This document shows positions 21,952-28,587 of a stretch of 28,587 nucleotides of DNA, in pieces; the stretch's first letter is position 1, and each line of letters opens with the position of its first letter. Where the stretch lies: assembly GCA_019414465.1 (NCBI GenBank), contig DXLY01000010.1, positions 8,095 through 36,681 on the forward strand, in the 5' to 3' direction. The position numbers were made by a program, and so were the translations under genes. The notes below the pieces were generated by a model, which saw nothing but the letters and a program-made list of their open reading frames with translations, did no database searches and was not told the DNA's origin. This DNA comes from Collinsella sp. Lineage in GTDB: Bacteria; Actinomycetota; Coriobacteriia; Coriobacteriales; Coriobacteriaceae.

Positions 21952-24006
21952 ATGACTATGCAAAAAGACATGATGGGCCGCGCGGTCCGCGACTCGTTTG
22001 CCAAGCTTGATCCTCGCGTCCAGATTCAAAACCCGGTCATGTTCCTGGTGTGGCTTTCAGCCGTCATGACCTCCGTCCTGGCCGTCGCTTCCATCTTCGG
22101 TGTGCGGGACGCGGGTGTGCCCACCTACTATGTGGTCGCCATCGCGGTCATCCTGTGGCTCACCGACCTGTTCTCGAACTTCGCCGAGGCGCTTGCCGAG
22201 GGCCGCGGTAAGGCTCAGGCTGATTCCCTGCGTGCGGCCAAGAAGGATGTCGAGGCCCATCGCATCGAGTCCGTTGAGGACAAGGAGCACTTCACCGTCG
22301 TTCCCGGCACCGAGCTCACGCGCGGCGACCTGGTGATCGTACGCGCCGGCGAGCAGATTCCCGGCGACGGCGACGTCATCGAGGGCGCTGCCTCCGTTGA
22401 CGAGTCCGCCATCACCGGCGAGTCCGCCCCCGTGGTCCGCGAGGCCGGCGGCGACCGCTCTGCCGTTACCGGCGGTACCACGGTGCTGTCCGACTGGATC
22501 ATCGTCAAGATCTCCAGTGAGCCCGGCCAGAGCTTCCTGGACAAGATGATCGCGATGGTCGAGGGCGCCGCGCGCAAGAAGACCCCTAACGAGATCGCTC
22601 TGGAGATCTTCCTGGTGGCCCTTTCCATCGTCTTTATCCTGGTCACGCTGGCCCTGTATTGTTACTCCTGCTTCTCGGTCGGTCTTAACGACATAGTCAA
22701 CCCCACGGCCGTGACCACGCTCGTGGCGCTGCTCGTGTGCCTGGCTCCCACTACCATTGGCGCCCTTCTGTCCGCCATCGGCATCGCCGGCATGAGCCGT
22801 CTGAACGAGGCCAACGTGCTGGCCATGTCCGGCCGCGCCATCGAGGCCGCCGGCGACGTCGACATCCTCATGCTCGACAAGACCGGCACCATCACCCTGG
22901 GTAACCGCCAAGCCGCCGAGTTCATTCCGGTCGACGGCGTCGATCCCGCGGAGCTGGCCGATGCCGCCCAGCTTTCCTCGCTGGCCGACGAGACCCCCGA
23001 GGGCCGTTCCATCGTCGTGCTCGCCAAGGAGCAGTTCGGTCTGCGCGGCCGCACGCTCGAGGATAAGGGTATGGAGTTCATCCCGTTCACCGCGGCAACG
23101 CGTATGTCCGGCGTGAACTACGAGGGTAATGAGATCCGCAAGGGCGCTGCCGATTCCGTGCGCACCTATGTGGAGGCAGCCGGCGGCGTGTTCTCCCAGG
23201 AGTGCGACGAGGCCGTCGAGCGCATCGCCAAGGCCGGCGGCACCCCGCTGGTCGTGACCAAGAACTGCCGCGTGCTGGGCGTTGTGTACCTCAAGGACAT
23301 CATCAAGTCCGGCGTTAAGGAGAAGTTCGCCGACCTGCGCAAGATGGGCATCAAGACCATCATGGTGACGGGCGACAATCCGCTCACCGCCGCGGCAATC
23401 GCCGCCGAGGCCGGCGTTGACGACTTCTTGGCCGAGGCCACCCCTGAAGGCAAGCTCGAGAAGATCCGCGAGTTCCAGCGTGAGGGCCACCTGGTCGCCA
23501 TGACCGGCGACGGCACCAACGACGCGCCCGCTCTGGCCCAGGCCGACGTCGCCGTGGCCATGAACACGGGCACCCAGGCTGCCAAGGAGGCCGGCAACAT
23601 GGTCGACCTCGACTCCAGCCCCACCAAGCTCATCGAGGTCGTGCGTATTGGCAAGCAGCTGCTCATGACCCGCGGTTCGCTTACGACCTTCTCGGTGGCC
23701 AACGACGTGGCGAAGTACTTCGCTATCATTCCGGCCCTGTTCTCGCCGATCTACCCGGGCCTTGGCGCGCTCAACATCCTCGGTCTGGCAAGCCCGCTGT
23801 TCGCGGTTCTTTCGGCCATCATCTATAACGCGCTCGTTATCGTCGCGCTAATCCCGGCCGCGCTGAAGGGCGTTAAGTACCGCGAGGTCCCGTCCGGACA
23901 GCTGCTGACTCACAACCTGCTCGTGTGGGGTCTGGGCGGCATCGTTGCCCCGTTCGTATTCATCAAGCTCATCGACATGCTGCTCGCGTTCTGCGGCATT
24001 ATGTAA
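21952..24006 (+). CDS. kdpB: KdpB, P-type ATPase subunit
   Basis: A 684-residue P-type ATPase (E. coli KdpB 682) that hydrolyses ATP to drive K+ uptake through KdpA. Actuator TGES lies at residues 155-158; its Ser is the inhibitory phosphorylation site known in E. coli KdpB. The membrane motif APTTIGALLSAIG precedes phosphorylation Asp309 in LDKTGT, followed by the nucleotide-binding domain and the hinge MTGDGTNDAPALAQADVAVAMN. The start MTMQKDMM at 21952 follows GGAGGGCG; a GTG-like frame opening at 21928 is upstream of the ribosome site. kdpC begins 12 bp after the stop. Confidence 0.98.
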   Translation: MTMQKDMMGRAVRDSFAKLDPRVQIQNPVMFLVWLSAVMTSVLAVASIFGVRDAGVPTYYVVAIAVILWLTDLFSNFAEALAEGRGKAQADSLRAAKKDVEAHRIESVEDKEHFTVVPGTELTRGDLVIVRAGEQIPGDGDVIEGAASVDESAITGESAPVVREAGGDRSAVTGGTTVLSDWIIVKISSEPGQSFLDKMIAMVEGAARKKTPNEIALEIFLVALSIVFILVTLALYCYSCFSVGLNDIVNPTAVTTLVALLVCLAPTTIGALLSAIGIAGMSRLNEANVLAMSGRAIEAAGDVDILMLDKTGTITLGNRQAAEFIPVDGVDPAELADAAQLSSLADETPEGRSIVVLAKEQFGLRGRTLEDKGMEFIPFTAATRMSGVNYEGNEIRKGAADSVRTYVEAAGGVFSQECDEAVERIAKAGGTPLVVTKNCRVLGVVYLKDIIKSGVKEKFADLRKMGIKTIMVTGDNPLTAAAIAAEAGVDDFLAEATPEGKLEKIREFQREGHLVAMTGDGTNDAPALAQADVAVAMNTGTQAAKEAGNMVDLDSSPTKLIEVVRIGKQLLMTRGSLTTFSVANDVAKYFAIIPALFSPIYPGLGALNILGLASPLFAVLSAIIYNALVIVALIPAALKGVKYREVPSGQLLTHNLLVWGLGGIVAPFVFIKLIDMLLAFCGIM

Positions 24007-24018
24007 GTGGAGGTTTGT

Positions 24019-24609
24019 ATGTTCAAAGGTGTTGCATCGCGCGCACTGGGCGTGTTCGCGCTGTTTACCGTTGTCTGCGGCCTGGGCTATACGCTCGTCG
24101 TGACCGGCATCGCTCAGGTTGCATTCCCGTATCAGGCGAACGGTTCGCTCATCAAGGTCGACGACAAGATCGTGGGTTCCGAGCTCATCGGCCAGAACTT
24201 CGATGACGAAGCCCACATGTGGGGTCGTATCCAGAACGTGTCAATTGTCGAAGGCGAAGACGGCGAGCTCATGGCGTATGGTGCCCCGTCCAACCTGTCC
24301 CCGGCGAGTGAGGAGTATCGGCAGCTTGTGGACGCGCGCGTCGAGAAGATTCGCGCCTCCAACCCCGACGCCGGCATGGATGCCGTGCCCGTCGACCTGG
24401 TGACGTGTTCTGGCTCAGGGCTCGACCCCGAGATCTCCCCCGATGCCGCCGAGTACCAGGTACCGCGCCTGGCGAAGGCCACGGGCAAGAGCGAAGGCGA
24501 GGTGCGCGACATCATCGCCCAGTGCACCAAGGGCCGATTCCTGGGCGTCTTCGGCGAGCCCACGGTCAACGTGCTCAAGGTGAACCTTATGCTGGACGGC
24601 GCGCTGTAG
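24019..24609 (+). CDS. kdpC: KdpC, potassium ATPase accessory subunit
   Basis: A 196-residue protein with one N-terminal membrane helix (ALGVFALFTVVCGLGYTLVVTGIAQVAF) and a periplasmic-side soluble domain with the family signatures YQANGSL, GSELIGQNF, SGLDPEISPDAAEYQVPRLAKA and GVFGEPTVNVLKVNLML. It stabilises and activates the KdpA-KdpB pump. The start MFKGVA at 24019 is preceded by GGAGG; the open frame extends 12 nt upstream from a GTG overlapping the kdpB end. It is the last gene of kdpFABC; a 79-bp repeat with terminator-like features follows 60 bp later. Confidence 0.95.
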   Translation: MFKGVASRALGVFALFTVVCGLGYTLVVTGIAQVAFPYQANGSLIKVDDKIVGSELIGQNFDDEAHMWGRIQNVSIVEGEDGELMAYGAPSNLSPASEEYRQLVDARVEKIRASNPDAGMDAVPVDLVTCSGSGLDPEISPDAAEYQVPRLAKATGKSEGEVRDIIAQCTKGRFLGVFGEPTVNVLKVNLMLDGAL

Positions 24610-24669
24610 GTGAGGGAGTGGCGGATGAGGGCATGACTGACTATCTGAGCCCTCAATTCCACCCCGCCC

Positions 24670-24748
24670 ATCAGTTGCGGTGAAATACGGACCGTTTTGG
24701 CTGTCAAAGGCCTTATCTACTCCGTATTCCACCGCAACTTTTTGTGGG
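24670..24748 (+). repeat. 79-bp dispersed repeat, copy 2 (right of kdp)
   Basis: Nearly identical to 16262-16340 in the same orientation. Here the stem pairs fully apart from one internal mismatch: AGTTGCGGTG-A-AATACGGA against TCCGTATT-C-CACCGCAACT, with TTTTTG after it. It follows kdpC and probably acts as its terminator. Confidence 0.87.
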
Positions 24749-24791
24749 TTGAGTAAAAGCCGGGGGAGCGTGTACGGTCGGGTACAGCGCG

Positions 24792-24820
24792 GTTGCTGAT
24801 ACGATAGGTACGTTAGCAAC
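24792..24820. promoter_or_regulatory. Dyad upstream of the NADH:flavin oxidoreductase gene
   Basis: GTTGCT (24792-24797) and AGCAAC (24815-24820) flank TACGAT (24800-24805), a possible -10. Symmetry around a -10 suggests an operator, but the arms are only 6 bp. Confidence 0.35.
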
Positions 24821-24854
24821 TGCCGCCGAGCGGCTCAAATGAAAGGAACCCTGT

Positions 24855-26804
24855 ATGGAGTCCTCCGCCTACCCGATGCTCTTTAGCCCGATCAAGGTCG
24901 GTACGACCGAGGTCAAGAACCGCGTCTTTATGCCGCCGGTGTCTACCAACCTGGCCGATCACGGCTATGTGACCGACGATTTGGTCGACCATTACCGCGC
25001 CCGTGCCAAGGGCGGCGTGGGTCTGATCATCACCGAGGTCGTGACGGTCGAGCCTACCTATACCTATCTGCCGGGTGACATGTGCTGCTACGACGACACG
25101 TTTATCCCTGGCTGGGAAAAGCTCGCCGCCGCCGTCCACGAGTACGGCTGCAAGATCATGCCGCAGCTCTTCCACCCCGCCTACATGGCCTTTAACATTC
25201 CGGGCACCCCGCGCCTGATCGCTCCGTCCTTTGTGGGCCCGTCCTATGCTCGCGAGGCGCCGCGCCCCATTACGGTAGATGAGATCCACGAGCTCACGCA
25301 TCAGTTTGGCGACGCTGCCGTGCGTATGCAGAAGGCCGGCGTCGATGGCGTCGAGGTTCATGCGGCGCACGCCCACGGTATGCTCGGCGGCTTTTTGACT
25401 CCGCTCTACAACAAGCGCACCGACGAGTACGGCGGCTCACTTGACGCCCGCATGCGCTTCCTGCTCGAGGTCATCGCCGAGATTCGCGAGCGCTGCGGCA
25501 AGGACTTTATCATCGACGTCCGCATCTCGGGCGATGAGTACACCGATGGCGGCCTGACCCTCAACGACATGATCTACGTCTCGCGTCGCCTGGAGAAGGC
25601 CGGCGTCGACATGATTCACGTGTCGGGCGGCACCACTATCAAGCGTGGCTCTGCGATTCCCGCCGCCGGCACCCAGCAGGCCTCGCACGCCGCCTGCTCG
25701 CGCGAGATCAAAAAGCACGTCAACATTCCCGTTGCCACGGTCGGCCGCATTAACGAGGCATGGATCGCCGAGGAGCTGATCGAGGACGGCGCTGCCGACA
25801 TCTGCATGATGGGCCGCGCCAATCTGTGCGATGCCGAGTTCTGCAACAAGGCTGCTGCCGGCAACGCCGACGACATCCGCCCCTGCATCGGTTGCCTGCG
25901 CTGCCTGAACGGCATCATGTTCGGCAAGCGCATCTCCTGCACCGTCAACCCGGATGTGGAGCGTGACGAGGCTGGCTACGAGCCTGCCGCCGAGGCAAAG
26001 AACGTGCTCGTTGTGGGTGCCGGTCCCGCGGGCATGGAGGCAGCCTACATTGCCGCCAAGCGCGGTCATAACGTGGTGCTCGTGGATAAGCAGGACGAGC
26101 CGGGCGGCGAGATGCGCATTGCGGCCGTTCCGCCGGCAAAGCAGGAGCTCACGCGCGTGATCAAGTATCAGTACCGTCGTCTGGCCGAGGCCGGCGTCAC
26201 GTGCGTCTTTGGTACCGAGCTTTCTGCCGAGGATATTCAGCGTGACTACGCCGGTTACGAGGTTGTCCTGGCCTATGGTGCCGAGCCCATCGCCCCGGCC
26301 TTCATGCAGGGCTTTAAGCAGGTTATGACGGCTGACGACCTGCTGGGTGGCAAGGCTTTCCCGGGCAAGAAGATCGTCATCGTGGGCGGCGGCACCGTTG
26401 GCTGCGAGACGGCCGATTACCTGGCCCCGCTGGTCAACGACCTGTCGCCGGCCAATCGCGATGTCACCGTTATCGAGATGACCAAGACGCTCGCCGCTAA
26501 CGAGGGCGGCGCCGGTCGCGCGGTGCTCATCACGCGCATGCTCTCCAAGGGCGTCCACGTGCTGACCGAGGCTAAGGTGACCGAGATTACCGAGGATACC
26601 ATCAGCTACGAGAAGGACGGTGAGGTCCACACCATCGCCGGTGCCGATACGCTGGTGCTTGCCATGGGCTACCGCCCCAACACCAAGCTGGCCGATGACC
26701 TTGCCGCTGCCGGCGTTGCCACCCACGTGCTGGGCGATGCCCAGAAGTGCGGCAACATCCGTGATGCCATCGGCGACGGCTACAAGGTCGCCTGCGAGCT
26801 CTAG
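24855..26804 (+). CDS. NADH:flavin oxidoreductase, old-yellow-enzyme/2,4-dienoyl-CoA reductase type
   Basis: A 649-residue three-cofactor reductase. The N-terminal TIM barrel (about 1-340) is OYE-like and binds FMN (MLFSPIKVGTTEVKNRVFMPP, HAAHAHGMLGGFLTPLYNKRTDEYGGS). A 4Fe-4S site follows, C344-x2-C347-x2-C350-x11-C362. The C-terminal half has two Rossmann motifs, VVGAGPAGMEAAYIAAKRG for FAD and VIVGGGTVGCETADYLA for NAD(P)H. This matches the family of 2,4-dienoyl-CoA reductase, 2-enoate reductase and the bile-acid enzymes BaiCD/BaiH. The substrate (unsaturated acid, CoA ester, steroid or plant phenolic) cannot be assigned. The gene stands alone: no transporter, CoA ligase or bai genes are next to it. 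GAAAGGAACC precedes the ATG. Confidence 0.93.
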   Translation: MESSAYPMLFSPIKVGTTEVKNRVFMPPVSTNLADHGYVTDDLVDHYRARAKGGVGLIITEVVTVEPTYTYLPGDMCCYDDTFIPGWEKLAAAVHEYGCKIMPQLFHPAYMAFNIPGTPRLIAPSFVGPSYAREAPRPITVDEIHELTHQFGDAAVRMQKAGVDGVEVHAAHAHGMLGGFLTPLYNKRTDEYGGSLDARMRFLLEVIAEIRERCGKDFIIDVRISGDEYTDGGLTLNDMIYVSRRLEKAGVDMIHVSGGTTIKRGSAIPAAGTQQASHAACSREIKKHVNIPVATVGRINEAWIAEELIEDGAADICMMGRANLCDAEFCNKAAAGNADDIRPCIGCLRCLNGIMFGKRISCTVNPDVERDEAGYEPAAEAKNVLVVGAGPAGMEAAYIAAKRGHNVVLVDKQDEPGGEMRIAAVPPAKQELTRVIKYQYRRLAEAGVTCVFGTELSAEDIQRDYAGYEVVLAYGAEPIAPAFMQGFKQVMTADDLLGGKAFPGKKIVIVGGGTVGCETADYLAPLVNDLSPANRDVTVIEMTKTLAANEGGAGRAVLITRMLSKGVHVLTEAKVTEITEDTISYEKDGEVHTIAGADTLVLAMGYRPNTKLADDLAAAGVATHVLGDAQKCGNIRDAIGDGYKVACEL

Positions 26805-26820
26805 TCAACCCCTTGGCGCA

Positions 26821-26870
26821 TGGGGGCCAGGTTACTTTGCGCTAAGTTGATGCATGTAAACCTGACCCCA
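26821..26870. repeat. Extragenic palindrome, GGGGCCAGG type
   Basis: TGGGGGCCAGGTTAC (26821-26835) and GTAAACCTGACCCCA (26856-26870) are imperfect inverted repeats starting 17 bp after the oxidoreductase stop. It belongs to the same loose class as the GGGGCACAG and GGGACAG palindromes. Confidence 0.6.
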
Positions 26871-26878
26871 TTGCACCA

Positions 26879-26919
26879 TTTGATAAAACGCAAGCGCTCG
26901 CTGCCTGCGTTTTATCAAA
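26879..26919. terminator. Perfect inverted repeat, probable bidirectional terminator
   Basis: TTTGATAAAACGCA (26879-26892) and TGCGTTTTATCAAA (26906-26919) are perfect 14-bp arms with a 13-nt loop. It lies between the oxidoreductase gene (plus) and the end of the GntR remnant (minus), which face each other. There is no long T-tract outside the stem. Confidence 0.55.
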
Positions 26920-26938
26920 GAAAGATTATTGTCGAGCC

Positions 26939-27218
26939 TTAAATGCCTTTTGTTTGTGTGCCTTCCGCAATCATATTGCGGTCGTAGACCAGGTGCAGAT
27001 ACATCGCATCGTGAGCGGCGGTGGGGTTGCGCGTCTCAATGGCGTCGGCCACACCGTGGTGCGTGCGGATGGTCTCCTCGACGAACTTTTTTGCCCGTTA
27101 CGTCGATAAAGAGGGGGACGGATGCCTTGAGCACGCCCATCAGGCGGGGAACGACGAGGTTGCCGCCATCCCAAGGCGGCTTCATGGGGTAGCGCCCGTA
27201 CACATCGAATTTCTCCTC
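26939..27218 (-). pseudogene. Remnant of a GntR-family (FCD domain) regulator, truncated and frameshifted
   Basis: The minus strand encodes the C-terminal half of an FCD ligand-binding domain of a FadR-type GntR regulator. The upstream frame reads WDGGNLVVPRLMGVLKASV and so on to DVTGKK; the downstream frame reads FVEETIRTHHGVADAIETRN, then PTAAHDAMYLHLV, and stops at 26939. These match FCD patterns (GN..L..L, H..I..AI..R.P..A...M..HL). The two parts join in one frame if one A is removed from the A6 run at 27087-27092. A TGA at 27219-27221 and unrelated sequence lie upstream, so the HTH and the first FCD half are gone. Without the A-run change it would be only a 92-residue fragment. This is a degraded regulator, not a functional gene. 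Confidence 0.7.
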
Positions 27219-27235
27219 TCATAGATGTGCGGCAC

Positions 27236-27272
27236 AAAGAGCCCCGAGTTCATATGAGCTCGGGGCTCTTTT
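27236..27272. terminator. Strong hairpin, terminator-like in plus orientation
   Basis: AAAGAGCCCCGAG (27236-27248) and CTCGGGGCTCTTT (27259-27271) are perfect 13-bp arms with a 10-nt loop and end in TTTT on the plus strand. No plus-strand gene precedes it; it may be left from a lost gene or act on the minus strand for the ATPase transcript. Confidence 0.7.
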
Positions 27273-27295
27273 CGTTTGGATTGCAGACATATTGA

Positions 27296-27422
27296 CAGAC
27301 GAAAACAGTTTGCGTCTGGTAATAAGCGTACGAAAGCGCGATTTACGTCTTAATTTCGGACGCAAATCAAGACGAAAACCGTTTACGTCTGCTTTAAATC
27401 CGTACGAAAACGGTTTTCGTCT
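27296..27422. repeat. Array of GACGAAAAC/GTTTnCGTC dyads
   Basis: Four dyads share the consensus AGACGAAAACnGTTTnCGTCT: 27296-27318 (10 of 11 pairs), 27328-27351 (degenerate), 27370-27390 (9 of 10 pairs) and 27402-27422 (core ACGAAAAC-G-GTTTTCGT perfect). Their centres, at about 27307, 27339, 27380 and 27412, are spaced 32, 41 and 32 bp, so the array looks like a two-dyad unit duplicated with a period of about 73 bp. Extra half-sites such as GGACGCAAAT occur between them. It lies 20 bp beyond the stop of the AAA ATPase gene. It could be a protein-binding array or decayed extragenic repeats. Confidence 0.7.
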
Positions 27423-27441
27423 TGCAGGGCAGTTGTCGTTT

Positions 27442-28533
27442 CTACAGTTCAACTTCCAGTTCGGCTTTGTGCTCGTAGAGGTAGTCGCGCATGTAGGGGA
27501 TAGCAAATGAGACCTTGCCGTACGAGGGGGCCTCGATAATCGATTCTCTTAACAGGCGGCTGCGGACGGAGCTCACCTGTTGAGGCGTTTTGTTTAGGGC
27601 ATCGGCAACCATGCTGGTCGAGCTCGTCTGCCCCAAAGACGCCATGCTCAGCAGATAAGCGATGCACGTGGGCGGAATGCGCTGCAGCGCGGGCTCAATC
27701 ACCATGGCGCAGAAGCGTTCGCGTGCCGTTGCAATGCCACGCTCGGCTTCTTCTTCTCCAATAATCGCTGTATGTGCGCGTCTTGCCAACTGCCATGCGT
27801 AGTATCCAACGAGTTGGATCATGAAAGGATAGCCTTGCGTTGCCTCGGCAAGTTGGCCGGCAATACCTGGCTGCAACTCCATGCCAGACGCTTCAATGGT
27901 TTCCTCGAGGGAGTACGACACTTCGGTTACTGCCACAGCCTTCAGATCAAAGGGGAGGGCACGGCGCAAAAACGTAAGTGTCTTTCCGTTGATGATGCTT
28001 TCAATCATCGAAGGCAGTCCAGCAAAAACAAAGGCGATATCAAGGTCTTCGCCGATAACCTGCTGAATCGCAATGGAGAGCGTTCGGACCTCATCGAGCT
28101 CTGCGTCTTGAACCTCGTCGAGAGTGATGAGCAGGCCATTTCCATTCTTGGATATTGTCTGTCTCATGGCGTCGCGTAGCGATGGGCCGATTCGCTCAAT
28201 ATCTATGCTGCCGATGGATATGCCAGCTACGGTGGGCTCAAATCTGGCGTGTTTGGCCTGGAATTCGGGCTGCAGCTGTTCGAGAATGCGCTGGCAAAGT
28301 CCCTCGGTTGCGACCTCTTTTATGACCGTCCAGCCACGGCTTTGCGCCAAACGTGAGCACTCGTCAAGGAGGACCGTCTTGCCCGTTCCACGGACGCCGG
28401 CTATGCGCATTAGGCGCCCAGGGGCACCAGGCCCGTTGATGAGGCCTTCACTGAATTCTTCAAGTACATCTTCGCGGCCGATAATCGTGGGAGGTGTTTT
28501 ACCTGCTGTGGGCTTAAAAGGGTTTGTTTGCAT
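27442..28533 (-). CDS. Orc1/Cdc6-like AAA ATPase with C-terminal winged helix
   Basis: A 363-residue P-loop ATPase of a type common in gut actinobacteria and starting NPF-x-P. The N terminus is TNPFKPTAG then IIGREDVLEEF; Walker A is GVRGTGKTVLL (about residues 47-57); Walker B is LLITLDEVQDAE; a sensor-1-like strand is IAFVFAGLPSM. The C-terminal part (about 280-350) looks like a winged helix (MVADALNKTPQQVSSVRSRLL, then ESIIEAPSYGKVSFAIPYMRDYL). This resembles AAA_16/Orc-like ATPases, which often act on DNA, but no function is known for this protein. ATG at 28533 was preferred because AAAGGTGG lies 5-8 nt upstream; a GTG at 28542 would add 3 residues. By eye its G+C looks lower than that of its neighbours, which may reflect acquisition. 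It has tandem repeats in its promoter and dyads at its 3' end. Confidence 0.82.
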   Translation of the reverse strand: MQTNPFKPTAGKTPPTIIGREDVLEEFSEGLINGPGAPGRLMRIAGVRGTGKTVLLDECSRLAQSRGWTVIKEVATEGLCQRILEQLQPEFQAKHARFEPTVAGISIGSIDIERIGPSLRDAMRQTISKNGNGLLITLDEVQDAELDEVRTLSIAIQQVIGEDLDIAFVFAGLPSMIESIINGKTLTFLRRALPFDLKAVAVTEVSYSLEETIEASGMELQPGIAGQLAEATQGYPFMIQLVGYYAWQLARRAHTAIIGEEEAERGIATARERFCAMVIEPALQRIPPTCIAYLLSMASLGQTSSTSMVADALNKTPQQVSSVRSRLLRESIIEAPSYGKVSFAIPYMRDYLYEHKAELEVEL

Positions 28534-28550
28534 GTGAGCCACCTTTGCTC

Positions 28551-28587
28551 AAGATATAGCAAGATATAGCAAAGTATAGCAAGATAT
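28551..28587. repeat. 10-bp tandem repeats in the ATPase promoter
   Basis: AAGATATAGC occurs at 28551 and 28561, as AAAGTATAGC at 28571, and starts again as AAGATAT at 28581, where the window ends. On the minus strand the units read GCTATATCTT and include TATACT (28573-28578), a consensus -10 for the ATPase gene. The one-helical-turn period would place any bound protein on one face of the DNA. The total number of copies is unknown. Confidence 0.75.

Noticed and set aside
27296..27422. Short CRISPR array
   Set aside because: Repeat units are imperfect dyads with uneven 32/41-bp spacing and related intervening half-sites, not identical repeats with unique equal spacers; no cas genes are present.
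1..28587. tRNA, rRNA, prophage integrase or transposase genes
   Set aside because: I saw no tRNA cloverleaf or rRNA stretch, and no open frame has integrase or transposase motifs; mobile DNA is limited to small non-coding repeats.

Overview
The window looks like chromosome of a gut actinobacterium of the class Coriobacteriia, most probably Collinsella or a close relative. This is inferred from G+C-rich third codon positions with pervasive antisense shadow ORFs, the gene repertoire (tandem feoA plus feoB plus a FeoB-associated Cys-rich peptide, a stand-alone HPr-like protein, an OYE-type NADH:flavin oxidoreductase) and short intergenic palindromes of the GGGACAG type. No 16S or other species marker is present, so the genus is an inference.

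Layout. (1) 190-2508, minus strand: a compact larB-larC-tetR operon with a long perfect dyad in its promoter region. The LarC is short and ends where the C-terminal domain would begin. (2) 2545-5282: serB (minus) divergent from aspS (plus). aspS has a bulged GC-rich hairpin in its leader and a strong terminator. (3) 5468-10328: a LacI-type regulator divergent from a two-gene beta-galactosidase operon (EbgA/LacZ-like plus an EbgC-like YhcH-family protein), with three identical CAACCGGTTG operators around the promoter. (4) 10482-11945: an APC-family amino-acid permease behind a structured leader. (5) 12049-12271: a 223-bp MITE-like element with about 32-bp terminal inverted repeats, followed by an HPr-like gene carrying Asp instead of Ser at position 46. 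(6) 12705-16161: a ferrous-iron uptake locus feoA-feoA-feoB plus a FeoB-associated peptide, with candidate metalloregulator sites. (7) 16262-24748: a complete Kdp potassium system, kdpDE (minus) divergent from kdpFABC (plus), bracketed by two 79-bp near-identical direct repeats. (8) 24855-26804: a 649-residue FMN/4Fe-4S/FAD oxidoreductase. (9) 26821-28587: a decayed accessory stretch with a frameshifted remnant of a GntR/FCD regulator, an array of GACGAAAAC-type dyads, and an Orc/Cdc6-like AAA ATPase gene whose promoter contains 10-bp tandem repeats running off the window edge.

The genes form independent physiological units rather than one pathway: nickel-pincer cofactor-type enzymes, serine and aspartyl-tRNA metabolism, beta-galactoside use, iron uptake, potassium uptake and redox metabolism. 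The best candidates for undescribed biology are the ATPase with its two repeat sets, the minimal larB-larC-tetR operon, the direct repeats bracketing kdp, and the HPr variant. All statements come from reading the sequence; no database search or folding program was run.
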